DNA from: Deltaproteobacteria bacterium
GTDB taxonomy: Bacteria; Desulfobacterota; Binatia; UBA9968; CAXXLF01
Assembly (NCBI GenBank): GCA_022571535.1
Contig: JACZXR010000056.1
Location: 1 to 9,560 of the forward strand
Length of the DNA: 9,560 nucleotides
Reading direction: 5' to 3'
The notes beneath the pieces are model-generated. The model had not been told where the DNA came from, did no database searches, and was given only the letters and a program-made list of their open reading frames with translations. Positions 1 to 5,786 of this stretch are shown here, in pieces (within the stretch, counting starts at the first letter, position 1; each line of letters starts with the position of its first letter). The position numbers were made by a program, and so were the translations under genes.

Positions 1-220
1 AAAATAATCGAGGCATTTCTGGTGTTGAGCGGCTTAGGACACCAGTTACCGGCATTTTGATCGTCGGTCTACAACTACACTAAAGGTGAGTTGCTGATTC
101 ATGCTTGAAACAGGTATTTGTCGCGGTCTGATGCTCATCAGGGAAGATTTCTTCCCTTCGAGAACCTCAGGGCCGTGAGCCTGTCGAACCGGGGACTGAT
201 TAATTTCGGATCGGGGTTAA
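1..220 (+). repeat. Repeat copy A (left end outside window)
   Basis: This is a diverged, inverted copy of the element at 499-696. The inner end, 192-221, is a perfect 30-base reverse complement of 498-527 and includes the terminal motif CGGATCGGGGTTAA at 207-220. Positions 66-150 align without gaps to the reverse complement of 530-614, with 66 of 85 bases identical by hand count and most differences being transitions. Positions 1-16 match the reverse complement of 664-679. By this alignment the missing left terminal repeat lies just upstream of the window. No open reading frame is shared between the copies. A non-autonomous MITE-like element or a repeated structured RNA are both possible. Confidence 0.75.
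151..191. repeat. REP-like palindromic insertion within repeat copy A
   Basis: Copy A has 41 bases here where the aligned copy B has 2 (528-529), so about 39 bases were inserted into A or lost from B. The segment folds: TTCGAGAACCTCA (157-169) pairs with TGAGCCTGTCGAA (176-188) at 10 of 13 positions around GGGCCG. A second stem, GGGAAG-ATTT-CTTCCC (141-156), spans the left junction. From memory it resembles the TTCGACAGGCTCA-type palindromes scattered through many bacterial genomes; this was not checked by search. Confidence 0.6.
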
Positions 221-221
221 T

Positions 222-497
222 TGTTGGTCGGGTCGCTGGATTCCAAGGCTAGCTGCTTACTCCTGAATCAAGCTGATTCCATTACAAGTATATTTGGTCA
301 ATGTTTGTCGGCAAAAGGGTGCCCACGGGATGCTTGATAATAGTCCGTTATCGGATATTGTCGCATTCAGAATGGCGGGTGGACCGCCAGTTTGCCTTTC
401 CGGCAACCGCTTGGGTCCACCAAAAGGTCGGCAACGGGTGGCCGTTCCAGGAATTCCTCGATTCTTGGTCACCACTCTTCAAAAACAGATTCCTATC
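222..497. other. Non-coding spacer between repeats A and B, with hairpin
   Basis: I see no credible gene. The short open frames on both strands match no family I know and lack a ribosome binding site. The clearest structure is a nested hairpin: GGTGGACC (378-385) pairs with GGTCCACC (414-421), enclosing TTGCC (392-396) paired with GGCAA (402-406). A second short stem is GAATCA-AGC-TGATTC (265-279). The segment lies between the inner ends of two inverted repeats, so A, the spacer and B could form one compound unit. That grouping is inference. Confidence 0.4.
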
Positions 498-498
498 A

Positions 499-696
499 TT
501 AACCCCGATCCGAAATTAATCAGTCCCAAAAATCCTCACTAATGCACATCAGGCCGCAACAAAGACCTGTTTGTAGTGCGAACCGGCAACTCACCTCCAG
601 TATAGTTGCAGACCGAAGATCATAATGTCGCTAATTGCTGCCATATGTTGCTCCAAACGGGGTATGCCTCGATTATTTTTTACGGATCGGGGTTAA
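499..696 (-). repeat. Repeat copy B: complete MITE-like element with 14-bp terminal inverted repeats
   Basis: The element is bounded by TTAACCCCGATCCG (499-512) and its perfect reverse complement CGGATCGGGGTTAA (683-696), giving 198 bp. It is the reverse complement of copy A over most of its length. Two hairpins are visible on the minus strand. GCAACT/AGTTGC (604-609 with 586-591) is kept as a 5-bp stem in copy A. CAGGTC/GGCCTG (564-569 with 550-555) is partly kept in A by G-U pairs. It contains no transposase frame. I see no clear target-site duplication; the TTAA at each end may itself be the target. The size and ends suggest a non-autonomous element, but no mobilising enzyme is visible. 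Confidence 0.75.
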
Positions 697-727
697 GGCT
701 GGCGCGAGGGCTCGGCGATTACAGGGC

Positions 728-753
728 AAAAAAAAGGCAGCCCCGCGAGCTGC
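728..753 (-). terminator. Rho-independent terminator after the ErpA-like gene
   Basis: On the minus strand GCAGC (749-753) and GCTGC (737-741) form a GC-rich stem around a 7-base loop, followed after one base by eight Ts (728-735). It lies 28 bp past the stop codon at 781-783, oriented to end transcription of the ErpA-like gene. Confidence 0.85.
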
Positions 754-780
754 TTCAAAGACCGGTGAAACCATCCGTTT

Positions 781-1146
781 CTAGACAGAAAACGATGTGC
801 CGCACCCACAAGTGCCGGTCGCATTGGGGTTCGTAAACTTAAACCCCCCACCGTGAAGCGAATCGACGTAATCGATGACAGTCTGCTTCAAATGCGGGGC
901 ACTTAATTGATCTACATAGACCTTGAAGCCATCCATCTCCAGGACAATGTCGCCCGGCTTTTCTTCCTTATCAAAATCCAACCCGTAGGAAAAGCCAGAG
1001 CAACCACCACTGGAAACGGACACTCGGAGTCCACAACCGGCGACCCCTTCTTTCTCAAGAAGAACCTTAACTTGCTGAACGGCATTTTTGGTAAACTTCA
1101 ATGCCGGCTGATTTTCAGTGTTTTGCCTAGTATCTTCTGCAATCAT
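781..1146 (-). CDS. erpA: A-type iron-sulfur cluster carrier/insertion protein, ErpA-like
   Basis: This 121-residue protein of the HesB/IscA/ErpA family accepts Fe-S clusters from a scaffold and delivers them to apoproteins in the cytoplasm. The three cluster-binding cysteines are present: Cys49 in SGGCSG, and Cys113 and Cys115 in the C-terminal TCGCGTSFSV. The segment FTNPNA before the CGC motif resembles E. coli ErpA (VTNPNAKSTCGCG) more than IscA, so I favour ErpA. The first 14 residues are a variable extension before the family core. The ATG at 1144-1146 has only a weak upstream purine run (AGAAG). The gene is monocistronic, with its own candidate promoter at 1197-1225 and a terminator at 728-753. 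No scaffold (IscU) or desulfurase (IscS) gene lies beside it in the window. The family is certain; the ErpA versus IscA subtype is less so. Confidence 0.9.
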   Translation of the reverse strand: MIAEDTRQNTENQPALKFTKNAVQQVKVLLEKEGVAGCGLRVSVSSGGCSGFSYGLDFDKEEKPGDIVLEMDGFKVYVDQLSAPHLKQTVIDYVDSLHGGGFKFTNPNATGTCGCGTSFSV

Positions 1147-1196
1147 GGGATCTTCTATTTCCAGATCAGTCCAATAACATGGCCAAATTCACGATT

Positions 1197-1225
1197 ACGA
1201 TAACCCCCGAATCTGAAGAAGTCAA
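1197..1225 (-). promoter_or_regulatory. Candidate sigma70-type promoter for the ErpA-like gene
   Basis: On the minus strand TTGACT (1220-1225) and TATCGT (1197-1202) are separated by 17 bp, giving 5/6 and 4/6 matches to the consensus. The start codon lies about 50 bases downstream. The -35 box overlaps the degenerate left end of repeat copy C, so the repeat may have contributed it. Confidence 0.45.
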
Positions 1226-1358
1226 CCCTGATCCAGCGTCAGCAGTCATGTCGACTGCAATCCTGAGCCAAATGTTGCAACAGCACCAACTAATTGGCTA
1301 TTAGGTCCGTAAGCATACTAAATTTTAGAGTTCCTGATGAATGTCGGATCGGGGTCAA
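1222..1358. repeat. Repeat copy C, degenerate, abutting the 3' end of mpl
   Basis: The right end CGGATCGGGGTCAA (1345-1358) matches the copy B terminal repeat at 13 of 14 bases. The left end TCAACCCTGATCCA (1222-1235) matches the other terminus at 11 of 14. Internally GCCAAATGTTGC (1267-1278) matches GCCATATGTTGC (640-651) of copy B in the same orientation. The rest is too diverged to align by eye, and the element is shorter (137 bp). The right end contains the mpl stop codon. The right end is convincing; the full extent is tentative. Confidence 0.45.
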
Positions 1359-2785
1359 GGAAACCTGGCCTCCAATAACCCCAAAATCCTTTCTTGTACC
1401 CTATCAAAGCTACCGTTGGACATGACTAGGATAATGTCCCCCGACTTGGAATTCTCAGCTACGTAGGAGGCAATATCATTCGCGCACTCGATGAACACGG
1501 CTCGATCATCCCCACAAAGTCGACCGATCTCTCCTACAAGCGTAGCAGGCGAAAGGCGCTCCCCTTCAGGGATCTTCTCAGGACGATAGAGTCCGGCCAC
1601 GATAACCTGATCGGCTCCGGCCAAGGCGTGAGAAAAATCATGCTCAAAAATTCGCCTCCTGCTGGTTTGACTCCTGGGTTCAAAAACCGCCCAGATCCTG
1701 CGTCCGGGATAGGCCATCCTGACGGCAGAAATAGTCTCTTTCACCGCAGTAGGGTGGTGGGCAAAATCATCAATAATCCTAATACCACCCACCTCACCCT
1801 TGAATTCCTGCCGCCTTCTGACCCCGGCAAAAGTAGCCATGGCCTCCCGAATCACCTCCGGCCTTACCCCCAATTCTCTGGCCATGGCATAAACAGCCAG
1901 GGCGTTTTCCACGTTGTGGCGTCCCATCAAGGTGACACTAATGACCCCTTCGGACCCTGTTCTATAAAAGGGCTCAAACAGCATCCGGTGCTCGTCCATC
2001 CGGATATCGTTCGCCCACCAATCCCTTGGCTCACCGTTCCCGTAAAAGATCACAGGACAACGAGCAGCACGAGACACCTCTTTCGCTGCTGCATATCTGT
2101 TGCAAACCAAAAGGGTTCCAGAAGGTGGTAGATTCTCTACGAGACGTCGAAATGCGCCTTTCATGTGCTCCAGATCACGATAAATGTCTATATGATCAAA
2201 CTCCAAGCTGGTCAAAATGACCTTCTCTGGCCCGTAGTGAAGAAACTTTGGCCCTTTATCAAAATAGGCGCTGTCATATTCGTCCCCCTCAAGAACCACC
2301 CAGGGTCCGTTTCCAAGTTTGAACCCCCCCTCGAAGTTGACGGGTAACCCTCCGATAAAGAAACTCGGCTCCAATCCGGCCTGGGTCAAAACCCAGACCA
2401 TCAGAGAGGTTGCAGTGGTTTTTCCGTGCGTGCCCGCAACCACCAAGGACCTCTTCGAACCAACGAGAAACCTCTTTAGTGCCTGGGGGAGCGAGATATA
2501 GGGAATCTCCATTCTCAGTACGGCTTTGGCCTCGGTATTGTCCTGTGAGATTGCATTTCCAACCACCACAAGGTCAGGGCGCTCTTTAAGATGATCCTCC
2601 CTATAACCCGAAAGCACTTGAATCCCCAACCCTGCAAGATAAGTACTCATGGGAGGATAGATCCCCTCATCGGATCCCGATACGATGTGCCCCTGGGATC
2701 GAAGTAAGCCGGCGAGCGAGGCCATCCCCACCCCACAAATCGCAATAAGGTGAATGTGGTTGCTGCGTTCCAGGGAGTCACTCAT
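1355..2785 (-). CDS. mpl: UDP-N-acetylmuramate:L-alanyl-gamma-D-glutamyl-meso-diaminopimelate ligase (Mpl)
   Basis: Mpl is a cytoplasmic ATP-dependent Mur-family ligase. It joins recycled tripeptide L-Ala-D-Glu-mDap to UDP-MurNAc, returning peptide to peptidoglycan synthesis and bypassing MurC, MurD and MurE. All three Mur domains are visible: an N-terminal nucleotide-binding fold with CGVGMASLAG (17-26); the ATP-binding P-loop GTHGKTT (118-124) with DEYDSAYFDK (168-177) and LEFDHIDIY (194-202); and the C-terminal domain with GRHNVENALA (288-297), DFAHHPTAV (340-348) and FEPRSQTSRR (368-377). DEYDSAYFDK and FEPRS.TSRR separate Mpl from MurC. At 476 residues it is of normal length. Its ATG overlaps the TGA of the upstream hydrolase gene (ATGA, 2782-2785), so the two are probably translationally coupled. 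Its stop codon, TGA at 1355-1357, lies inside the end of repeat copy C. Confidence 0.95.
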   Translation of the reverse strand: MSDSLERSNHIHLIAICGVGMASLAGLLRSQGHIVSGSDEGIYPPMSTYLAGLGIQVLSGYREDHLKERPDLVVVGNAISQDNTEAKAVLRMEIPYISLPQALKRFLVGSKRSLVVAGTHGKTTATSLMVWVLTQAGLEPSFFIGGLPVNFEGGFKLGNGPWVVLEGDEYDSAYFDKGPKFLHYGPEKVILTSLEFDHIDIYRDLEHMKGAFRRLVENLPPSGTLLVCNRYAAAKEVSRAARCPVIFYGNGEPRDWWANDIRMDEHRMLFEPFYRTGSEGVISVTLMGRHNVENALAVYAMARELGVRPEVIREAMATFAGVRRRQEFKGEVGGIRIIDDFAHHPTAVKETISAVRMAYPGRRIWAVFEPRSQTSRRRIFEHDFSHALAGADQVIVAGLYRPEKIPEGERLSPATLVGEIGRLCGDDRAVFIECANDIASYVAENSKSGDIILVMSNGSFDRVQERILGLLEARFP

Positions 2786-3909
2786 TGGTCGAGGGTCTTC
2801 ATAATGAGATCGTGAAAATGAGGGCGAAATTCGTTCATCTTATTGTCATCACGCAAGAGATAGACACGGTTTGTTAGGAGGATGATGTGACAACTCTTCT
2901 CTAAATCCCACCAAAGGGAGACCCCAGTAAATCCCAGATGGCCCACCGAGTTAGCAGAAAAAAAGCCTCCGCTAGTAGAGTTTGCCGATGAAGGGGTATC
3001 CCAGCCCAAGGCGTAGGTCGATCCCTCAACGGTATCATTCCGCGTGAAAAACTCTCGCACCACTTCAGCCGGCAAGAAGGGATCGACGCCTTCGTAACAC
3101 CGTCTAAGTCGGCCGATAAAATGATGGATATCTCTAGCAGAAGAAAACAGCCCCGCATGGCCGGCCACTCCACCCATGGCATAGGCATTCCCATCATGGA
3201 CTTCTCCGCAGAGTATCCTTTTACGCCAAGGACAGCTCCCCGTCGGCGCTATCCTCTCCTGGGCTGGGAGAACTTGGCGCACCCGCAATTGAGTGAGGTC
3301 AACAAAGAACATGGATTGGAGCCCCATGGGATCAAAAATCCTGTCTTGGCAATACCGGTCCAAGGTACGACCGCTAACCTCCTCAACAATTTCACCAAGA
3401 AGCATGAAACCCAGATCGCTATACAGCATTCGGGTTCCCGGTGAGGTCACTAGTTTCTCTCCGCGAATTCGATCAAACACGTAACTCTTGGCCGCCCTGC
3501 TGGCAACGAAGTTTATCCTTCCACCTTTCTCTGCTCCAAGGATCTCCTCGTAATAGGGCTTCAAGGCCGGGAGCCCGGAACAGTGAGTCAGGAGATGACG
3601 GATGGTTATGCGATGTTTTCCGAAAACCCCAAAATTGGGAACAAACCGATTCACTCGATCATCGAGACGAATCTTTTTCTCCCTGACCAAGAGCATTACT
3701 GCCGTCGTAGTTGCGAGCACCTTTGTCAAAGAAGCCAGATCAAAAATGGTATCTGACTGCATGAGGGTCTTCTCCGGGAACAGAGAACGAAAGCCAAATG
3801 CCCGCTCGAATACGACCTCATCTCTTCTACCCACCAGAACCACTGCCCCAGGAAAAACACCTTGGGTAACCGCCTCTTTGAAGAGACCATCAAGAGCGCC
3901 AAAATCCAT
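2782..3909 (-). CDS. Cytoplasmic serine hydrolase of the beta-lactamase/S12 family, possible MurNAc-L-Ala amidase
   Basis: This 375-residue beta-lactamase-fold (class C/S12) enzyme has the three active-site motifs: Ser60-Leu-Thr-Lys63 (nucleophile and base), Tyr163-Ser-Asp165 (the YxN position), and His324-Leu-Gly326 in the K/H-T/S-G position, followed by FTG. GEVHDGNAYAMGG (about 235-247) leading into AGHAGLFS is a further conserved block. There is no signal peptide or lipobox (MDFGALDGLFKEAV), so it acts in the cytoplasm, unlike a resistance beta-lactamase or a periplasmic penicillin-binding protein. The ATG follows a good ribosome site (AAGGGAGATT). It overlaps mpl by 4 bp and lies downstream of an LD-carboxypeptidase, so a substrate in muropeptide recycling is likely. 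B. subtilis AmiE, a MurNAc-L-alanine amidase, belongs to this fold family. The family is secure; the substrate is inference, and an esterase acting elsewhere cannot be excluded. Confidence 0.85.
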   Translation of the reverse strand: MDFGALDGLFKEAVTQGVFPGAVVLVGRRDEVVFERAFGFRSLFPEKTLMQSDTIFDLASLTKVLATTTAVMLLVREKKIRLDDRVNRFVPNFGVFGKHRITIRHLLTHCSGLPALKPYYEEILGAEKGGRINFVASRAAKSYVFDRIRGEKLVTSPGTRMLYSDLGFMLLGEIVEEVSGRTLDRYCQDRIFDPMGLQSMFFVDLTQLRVRQVLPAQERIAPTGSCPWRKRILCGEVHDGNAYAMGGVAGHAGLFSSARDIHHFIGRLRRCYEGVDPFLPAEVVREFFTRNDTVEGSTYALGWDTPSSANSTSGGFFSANSVGHLGFTGVSLWWDLEKSCHIILLTNRVYLLRDDNKMNEFRPHFHDLIMKTLDQ

Positions 3910-3930
3910 AATCTCCCTTTTGAACGTCTG

Positions 3931-4052
3931 CTAACCCAGATCCGAAATCTTGACTGTGAGCAAGGTCTTCCCTCGCAGCTTCACTGGGAGTTCCTCGGAC
4001 ATAGCCCAATCGTTGCCTTACATTACCTCTATCTTTTTCAATTCGGGGCTAA
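3931..4052. repeat. Repeat copy D between the serine hydrolase and LD-carboxypeptidase genes
   Basis: The left end CTAACCCAGATCCGAAAT (3931-3948) matches copy B positions 499-516 at 16 of 18 bases. The right end CAATTCGGGGCTAA (4039-4052) matches the other terminus at 10 of 14. Before it, a pyrimidine-rich tract ending in TTTTT (4033-4038) echoes the T-run of copy B at 675-681. The 122-bp element fills most of the 139-bp gap between two functionally linked genes, and its right end carries the stop codon of the carboxypeptidase gene. No hairpin-plus-T-run terminator is visible in it on the minus strand, so readthrough is possible. Confidence 0.55.
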
Positions 4053-4975
4053 GACTCGACCGTAGGCGACTCCAACAACGAAACAACCCCTGCCTTTCCA
4101 TCCAAGGCCATCTTAACACCAAAGGGGAGGAGAAGATTCTCCTCTGTATGGCCTGCAGAAAGTCCTGAGAGGACCGGATAGGAAACATCGCGAAAGAGAT
4201 CTTCAATAATTTCTGCCACACCCCTCTCTTCCCCTACCCCACAATCGGGGAATTGTCCAAAGACGACCCCTGCAACTCCATCGAGCTTCCCTGCCATCTT
4301 GAGATGAGTCAGCATTCTCTCGATCCGATAGGCCTTCTCTCCGACATCCTCAAGAAAGAGGATCCTGCCGATCGTCTGGATTTCATAAGGCGTTCCAAGA
4401 GTCGTCACAACCGTGGACAGACAACCCCCAACCATCTTGGCCTGAACCACCCCCGTCCCCGGCCGGACTGTCTCCGATACTCGGACCTGCCAGGTTTTGC
4501 CTTTTCCGCAAAGGGTATCCCAGAAAAAATCCCTGGTACGACCTTTCATGCCCCGAGCTATGTCCATCGCCACCATCGGCCCGTGAAAAGTCACCAGCCC
4601 ACAATTCTGGGACAACCAGATGAGAAGCACGCTCACATCGCTGTACCCAACGAAGATCTTGGGATGCAGGCTAATGGTTCGAGCATCTATAAGGGGCAGA
4701 AGCTGCACTGAACCGAATCCTCCTCGGGCGCAGATTATGGCGCGAATGTCGTCGCGCAGGAAGAAATGCTCAAGGGCCCTGGCCCTTGTCTCATTCTCTC
4801 CAGCCAGGTATCCCTTACGTTCTAAGATCCCTTTAGCCAGCTCAACGCGAAAACCTTCCCGAACGAGGGCATGGACCCCTGCATCGAGCGACTCATCTTG
4901 AACAGCCCCTGAAGGAGCCACAACCCCAATGGTATCTCCCCTTTTAAGGGGAATGGGTTTTTTAAAGGTATCCAT
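4049..4975 (-). CDS. ldcA: Muramoyltetrapeptide LD-carboxypeptidase (peptidase family S66)
   Basis: LD-carboxypeptidases remove the terminal D-alanine from L-Ala-D-Glu-mDap-D-Ala during cytoplasmic murein recycling, producing the tripeptide that Mpl accepts. At 308 residues the length is normal for S66. The catalytic Ser-Glu-His triad is readable: Ser112 in GYSDVS, Glu209 in FLEDVGE and His276 in SAGHTEEN. The N-terminal IGVVAPSG (16-23) and ICARGGFGSVQLLP (81-94) are also family hallmarks. It has no signal peptide, consistent with a cytoplasmic enzyme. The ATG at 4973-4975 has only a purine-rich GAGAGAGA run as a ribosome site. It is probably first in a transcription unit with the hydrolase and mpl, separated from them by repeat copy D. 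Microcin C immunity protein MccF shares the fold, but the recycling neighbours favour LdcA. Its stop, TAG at 4049-4051, lies inside the repeat end. Confidence 0.92.
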   Translation of the reverse strand: MDTFKKPIPLKRGDTIGVVAPSGAVQDESLDAGVHALVREGFRVELAKGILERKGYLAGENETRARALEHFFLRDDIRAIICARGGFGSVQLLPLIDARTISLHPKIFVGYSDVSVLLIWLSQNCGLVTFHGPMVAMDIARGMKGRTRDFFWDTLCGKGKTWQVRVSETVRPGTGVVQAKMVGGCLSTVVTTLGTPYEIQTIGRILFLEDVGEKAYRIERMLTHLKMAGKLDGVAGVVFGQFPDCGVGEERGVAEIIEDLFRDVSYPVLSGLSAGHTEENLLLPFGVKMALDGKAGVVSLLESPTVES

Positions 4976-5060
4976 TCTCTCTCTTTTGGCGCTTTATCAA
5001 GGTTGACTTAATATGGCAAGAGGATTAATGAAAAGATAAAGACTTTACAGCATTCCCGGG

Positions 5061-5102
5061 TTGCTCACAGTGTCTTTTCAAGTTATCCACAGGTTTCCCA
5101 CA
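5061..5102. promoter_or_regulatory. DnaA-box-like cluster in the divergent spacer
   Basis: TTATCCACA (5083-5091) is an exact match to the strongest E. coli DnaA box. TTTCCCACA (5094-5102) differs from TTWTNCACA at one base and starts 11 bp later. TTGCTCACA (5061-5069) differs at two and starts 22 bp earlier. The starts are thus one and two helical turns apart, in the same orientation. An A-rich stretch (5021-5047) lies to the left. The cluster ends 4 bp before the first DUF507 start codon and occupies its ribosome-site region. DnaA control of the flanking genes is inference; it could be a titration site or chance. Confidence 0.4.
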
Positions 5103-5106
5103 GCCG

Positions 5107-5382
5107 ATGAAAATCAAGCCTGAGCAGATCGACAGACTGGTTGACCGCCTCCTAAAAAACTACCGTGCAAAAGATATAATAGTCCTCAAAATGAATGAGG
5201 CAACCGTGAGGGCAAAAATCGTAGAAATCATTACGAAAAATTTCCGTGAGGAGGATGCTATCGAGGACGAGGCACGGAAGGTGCTGGCTGCCCACGCCAG
5301 GGAGGCTAGAGAGACTGATAATCAAAAGATGTTCGTCCTGATTAAACAAAAACTGGCCAAAAAAAAGGGGTTTGTCCTGTGA
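5107..5382 (+). CDS. DUF507 family protein, first of a tandem pair
   Basis: This 91-residue, highly charged, predicted mainly helical protein resembles the DUF507 family, whose function is unknown. The N-terminal MKIKPEQIDRLVDRLLKNY and the acidic-basic block REEDAIEDEARKVL (47-60) follow the family pattern, but it lacks the C-terminal GSREWEILYRKY block found in the next gene, so it is the more diverged of the two. Its C-terminus is lysine-rich (KQKLAKKKGF, 80-89). It has no signal peptide or membrane segment. The ATG at 5107 is the only usual start after an in-frame stop at 5029. The upstream sequence lacks a good Shine-Dalgarno (only AGG, 13 bases away) and is taken up by DnaA-box-like sequence. 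The stop overlaps the next start, implying coupling and perhaps a hetero-oligomer. Confidence 0.75.
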   Translation: MKIKPEQIDRLVDRLLKNYRAKDIIVLKMNEATVRAKIVEIITKNFREEDAIEDEARKVLAAHAREARETDNQKMFVLIKQKLAKKKGFVL

Positions 5383-5654
5383 CAAGATTATCGGAAGGTC
5401 GGATTTCCCATCTTTCCCATCTCATTTTGGACGCCTTAAAGAAGGACGATCTCATCAATATCCTCAATGAGTCCAAGGTATTGAGAGAAACCAAGGAAGT
5501 CCTAAGCGAGGTCTTTAATCTGAAAGACCGCCTCGATCAGCTTGTACGCCAGAAAATTCAGTCCTTATCGCGTCCCGTAACTCCCGGGAGCCGAGAATGG
5601 GAGATCCTCTATCGCAAGTATCTCGAGGATGAGCTTAACAAACAGAGAGCCTAG
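5379..5654 (+). CDS. DUF507 family protein, second of a tandem pair
   Basis: This 91-residue DUF507 protein is the more typical member, with the C-terminal signature PGSREWEILYRKYLEDEL (69-86) and the N-terminal RLSEGRISHLSHLILDAL. The function of the family is not known to me. The start is GTG (5379-5381), overlapping the TGA of the preceding gene in GTGA, with AAGGGG just upstream as ribosome site. This is standard for a translationally coupled pair. It is a diverged paralogue of its neighbour, sharing length and helical layout. groES begins 192 bp further on, with its own candidate promoter between, so co-transcription with the chaperonin genes is uncertain. Confidence 0.85.
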   Translation: MTRLSEGRISHLSHLILDALKKDDLINILNESKVLRETKEVLSEVFNLKDRLDQLVRQKIQSLSRPVTPGSREWEILYRKYLEDELNKQRA

Positions 5655-5716
5655 AACGTAGTCCTTGATTTTTTCCCCTGGCTGTTATATTAACTGCGAT
5701 GGTCATTCGTAGCCCC

Positions 5717-5744
5717 TTGACAGGGCAGTCTATGTGATTAAGTT
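5717..5744 (+). promoter_or_regulatory. Candidate promoter for groES-groEL
   Basis: A perfect -35 box TTGACA (5717-5722) is followed after 16 bp by a poor -10, TAAGTT (5739-5744). The -35 sits inside a small palindrome, CCTTGACAGG, that recurs before ffh. No sigma32-type CTTGAAA/CCCCATNT pair is visible. The leader to groES would be about 95 bases. Confidence 0.35.
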
Positions 5745-5786
5745 TAAGCAGCTTGTGCCAGTTGTCACCTAACGCTAGCAGTTCCT

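Noticed and set aside
257..542. Short overlapping open frames on both strands in the spacer between the repeats
   Set aside because: No ribosome site and no recognised family. The plus-strand frame runs on into the end of repeat copy B, and the region is dominated by hairpin sequence. A decayed gene cannot be excluded.
1..1358. CRISPR array suggested by the repeated GGATCGGGGTTAA motif
   Set aside because: The copies are irregularly spaced, occur in both orientations and mark the ends of larger homologous segments; there are no regular spacers and no cas genes.
1628..2131. 167-codon open frame on the plus strand opposite mpl
   Set aside because: Lies wholly within the intact, conserved mpl frame; no domain features.
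4998..5030. Possible promoter TTGACT (5003-5008) for the first DUF507 gene
   Set aside because: No good -10 box at 16-18 bp; the nearest candidate, ATTAAT, is at a 15-bp spacing, so support is too weak.
4976..5106. Chromosomal replication origin at the DnaA-box cluster
   Set aside because: Only one exact box and two weak ones in 131 bp, and none of the usual origin neighbours (dnaA, dnaN, gidA, parA) in the window; kept only as a possible DnaA site.
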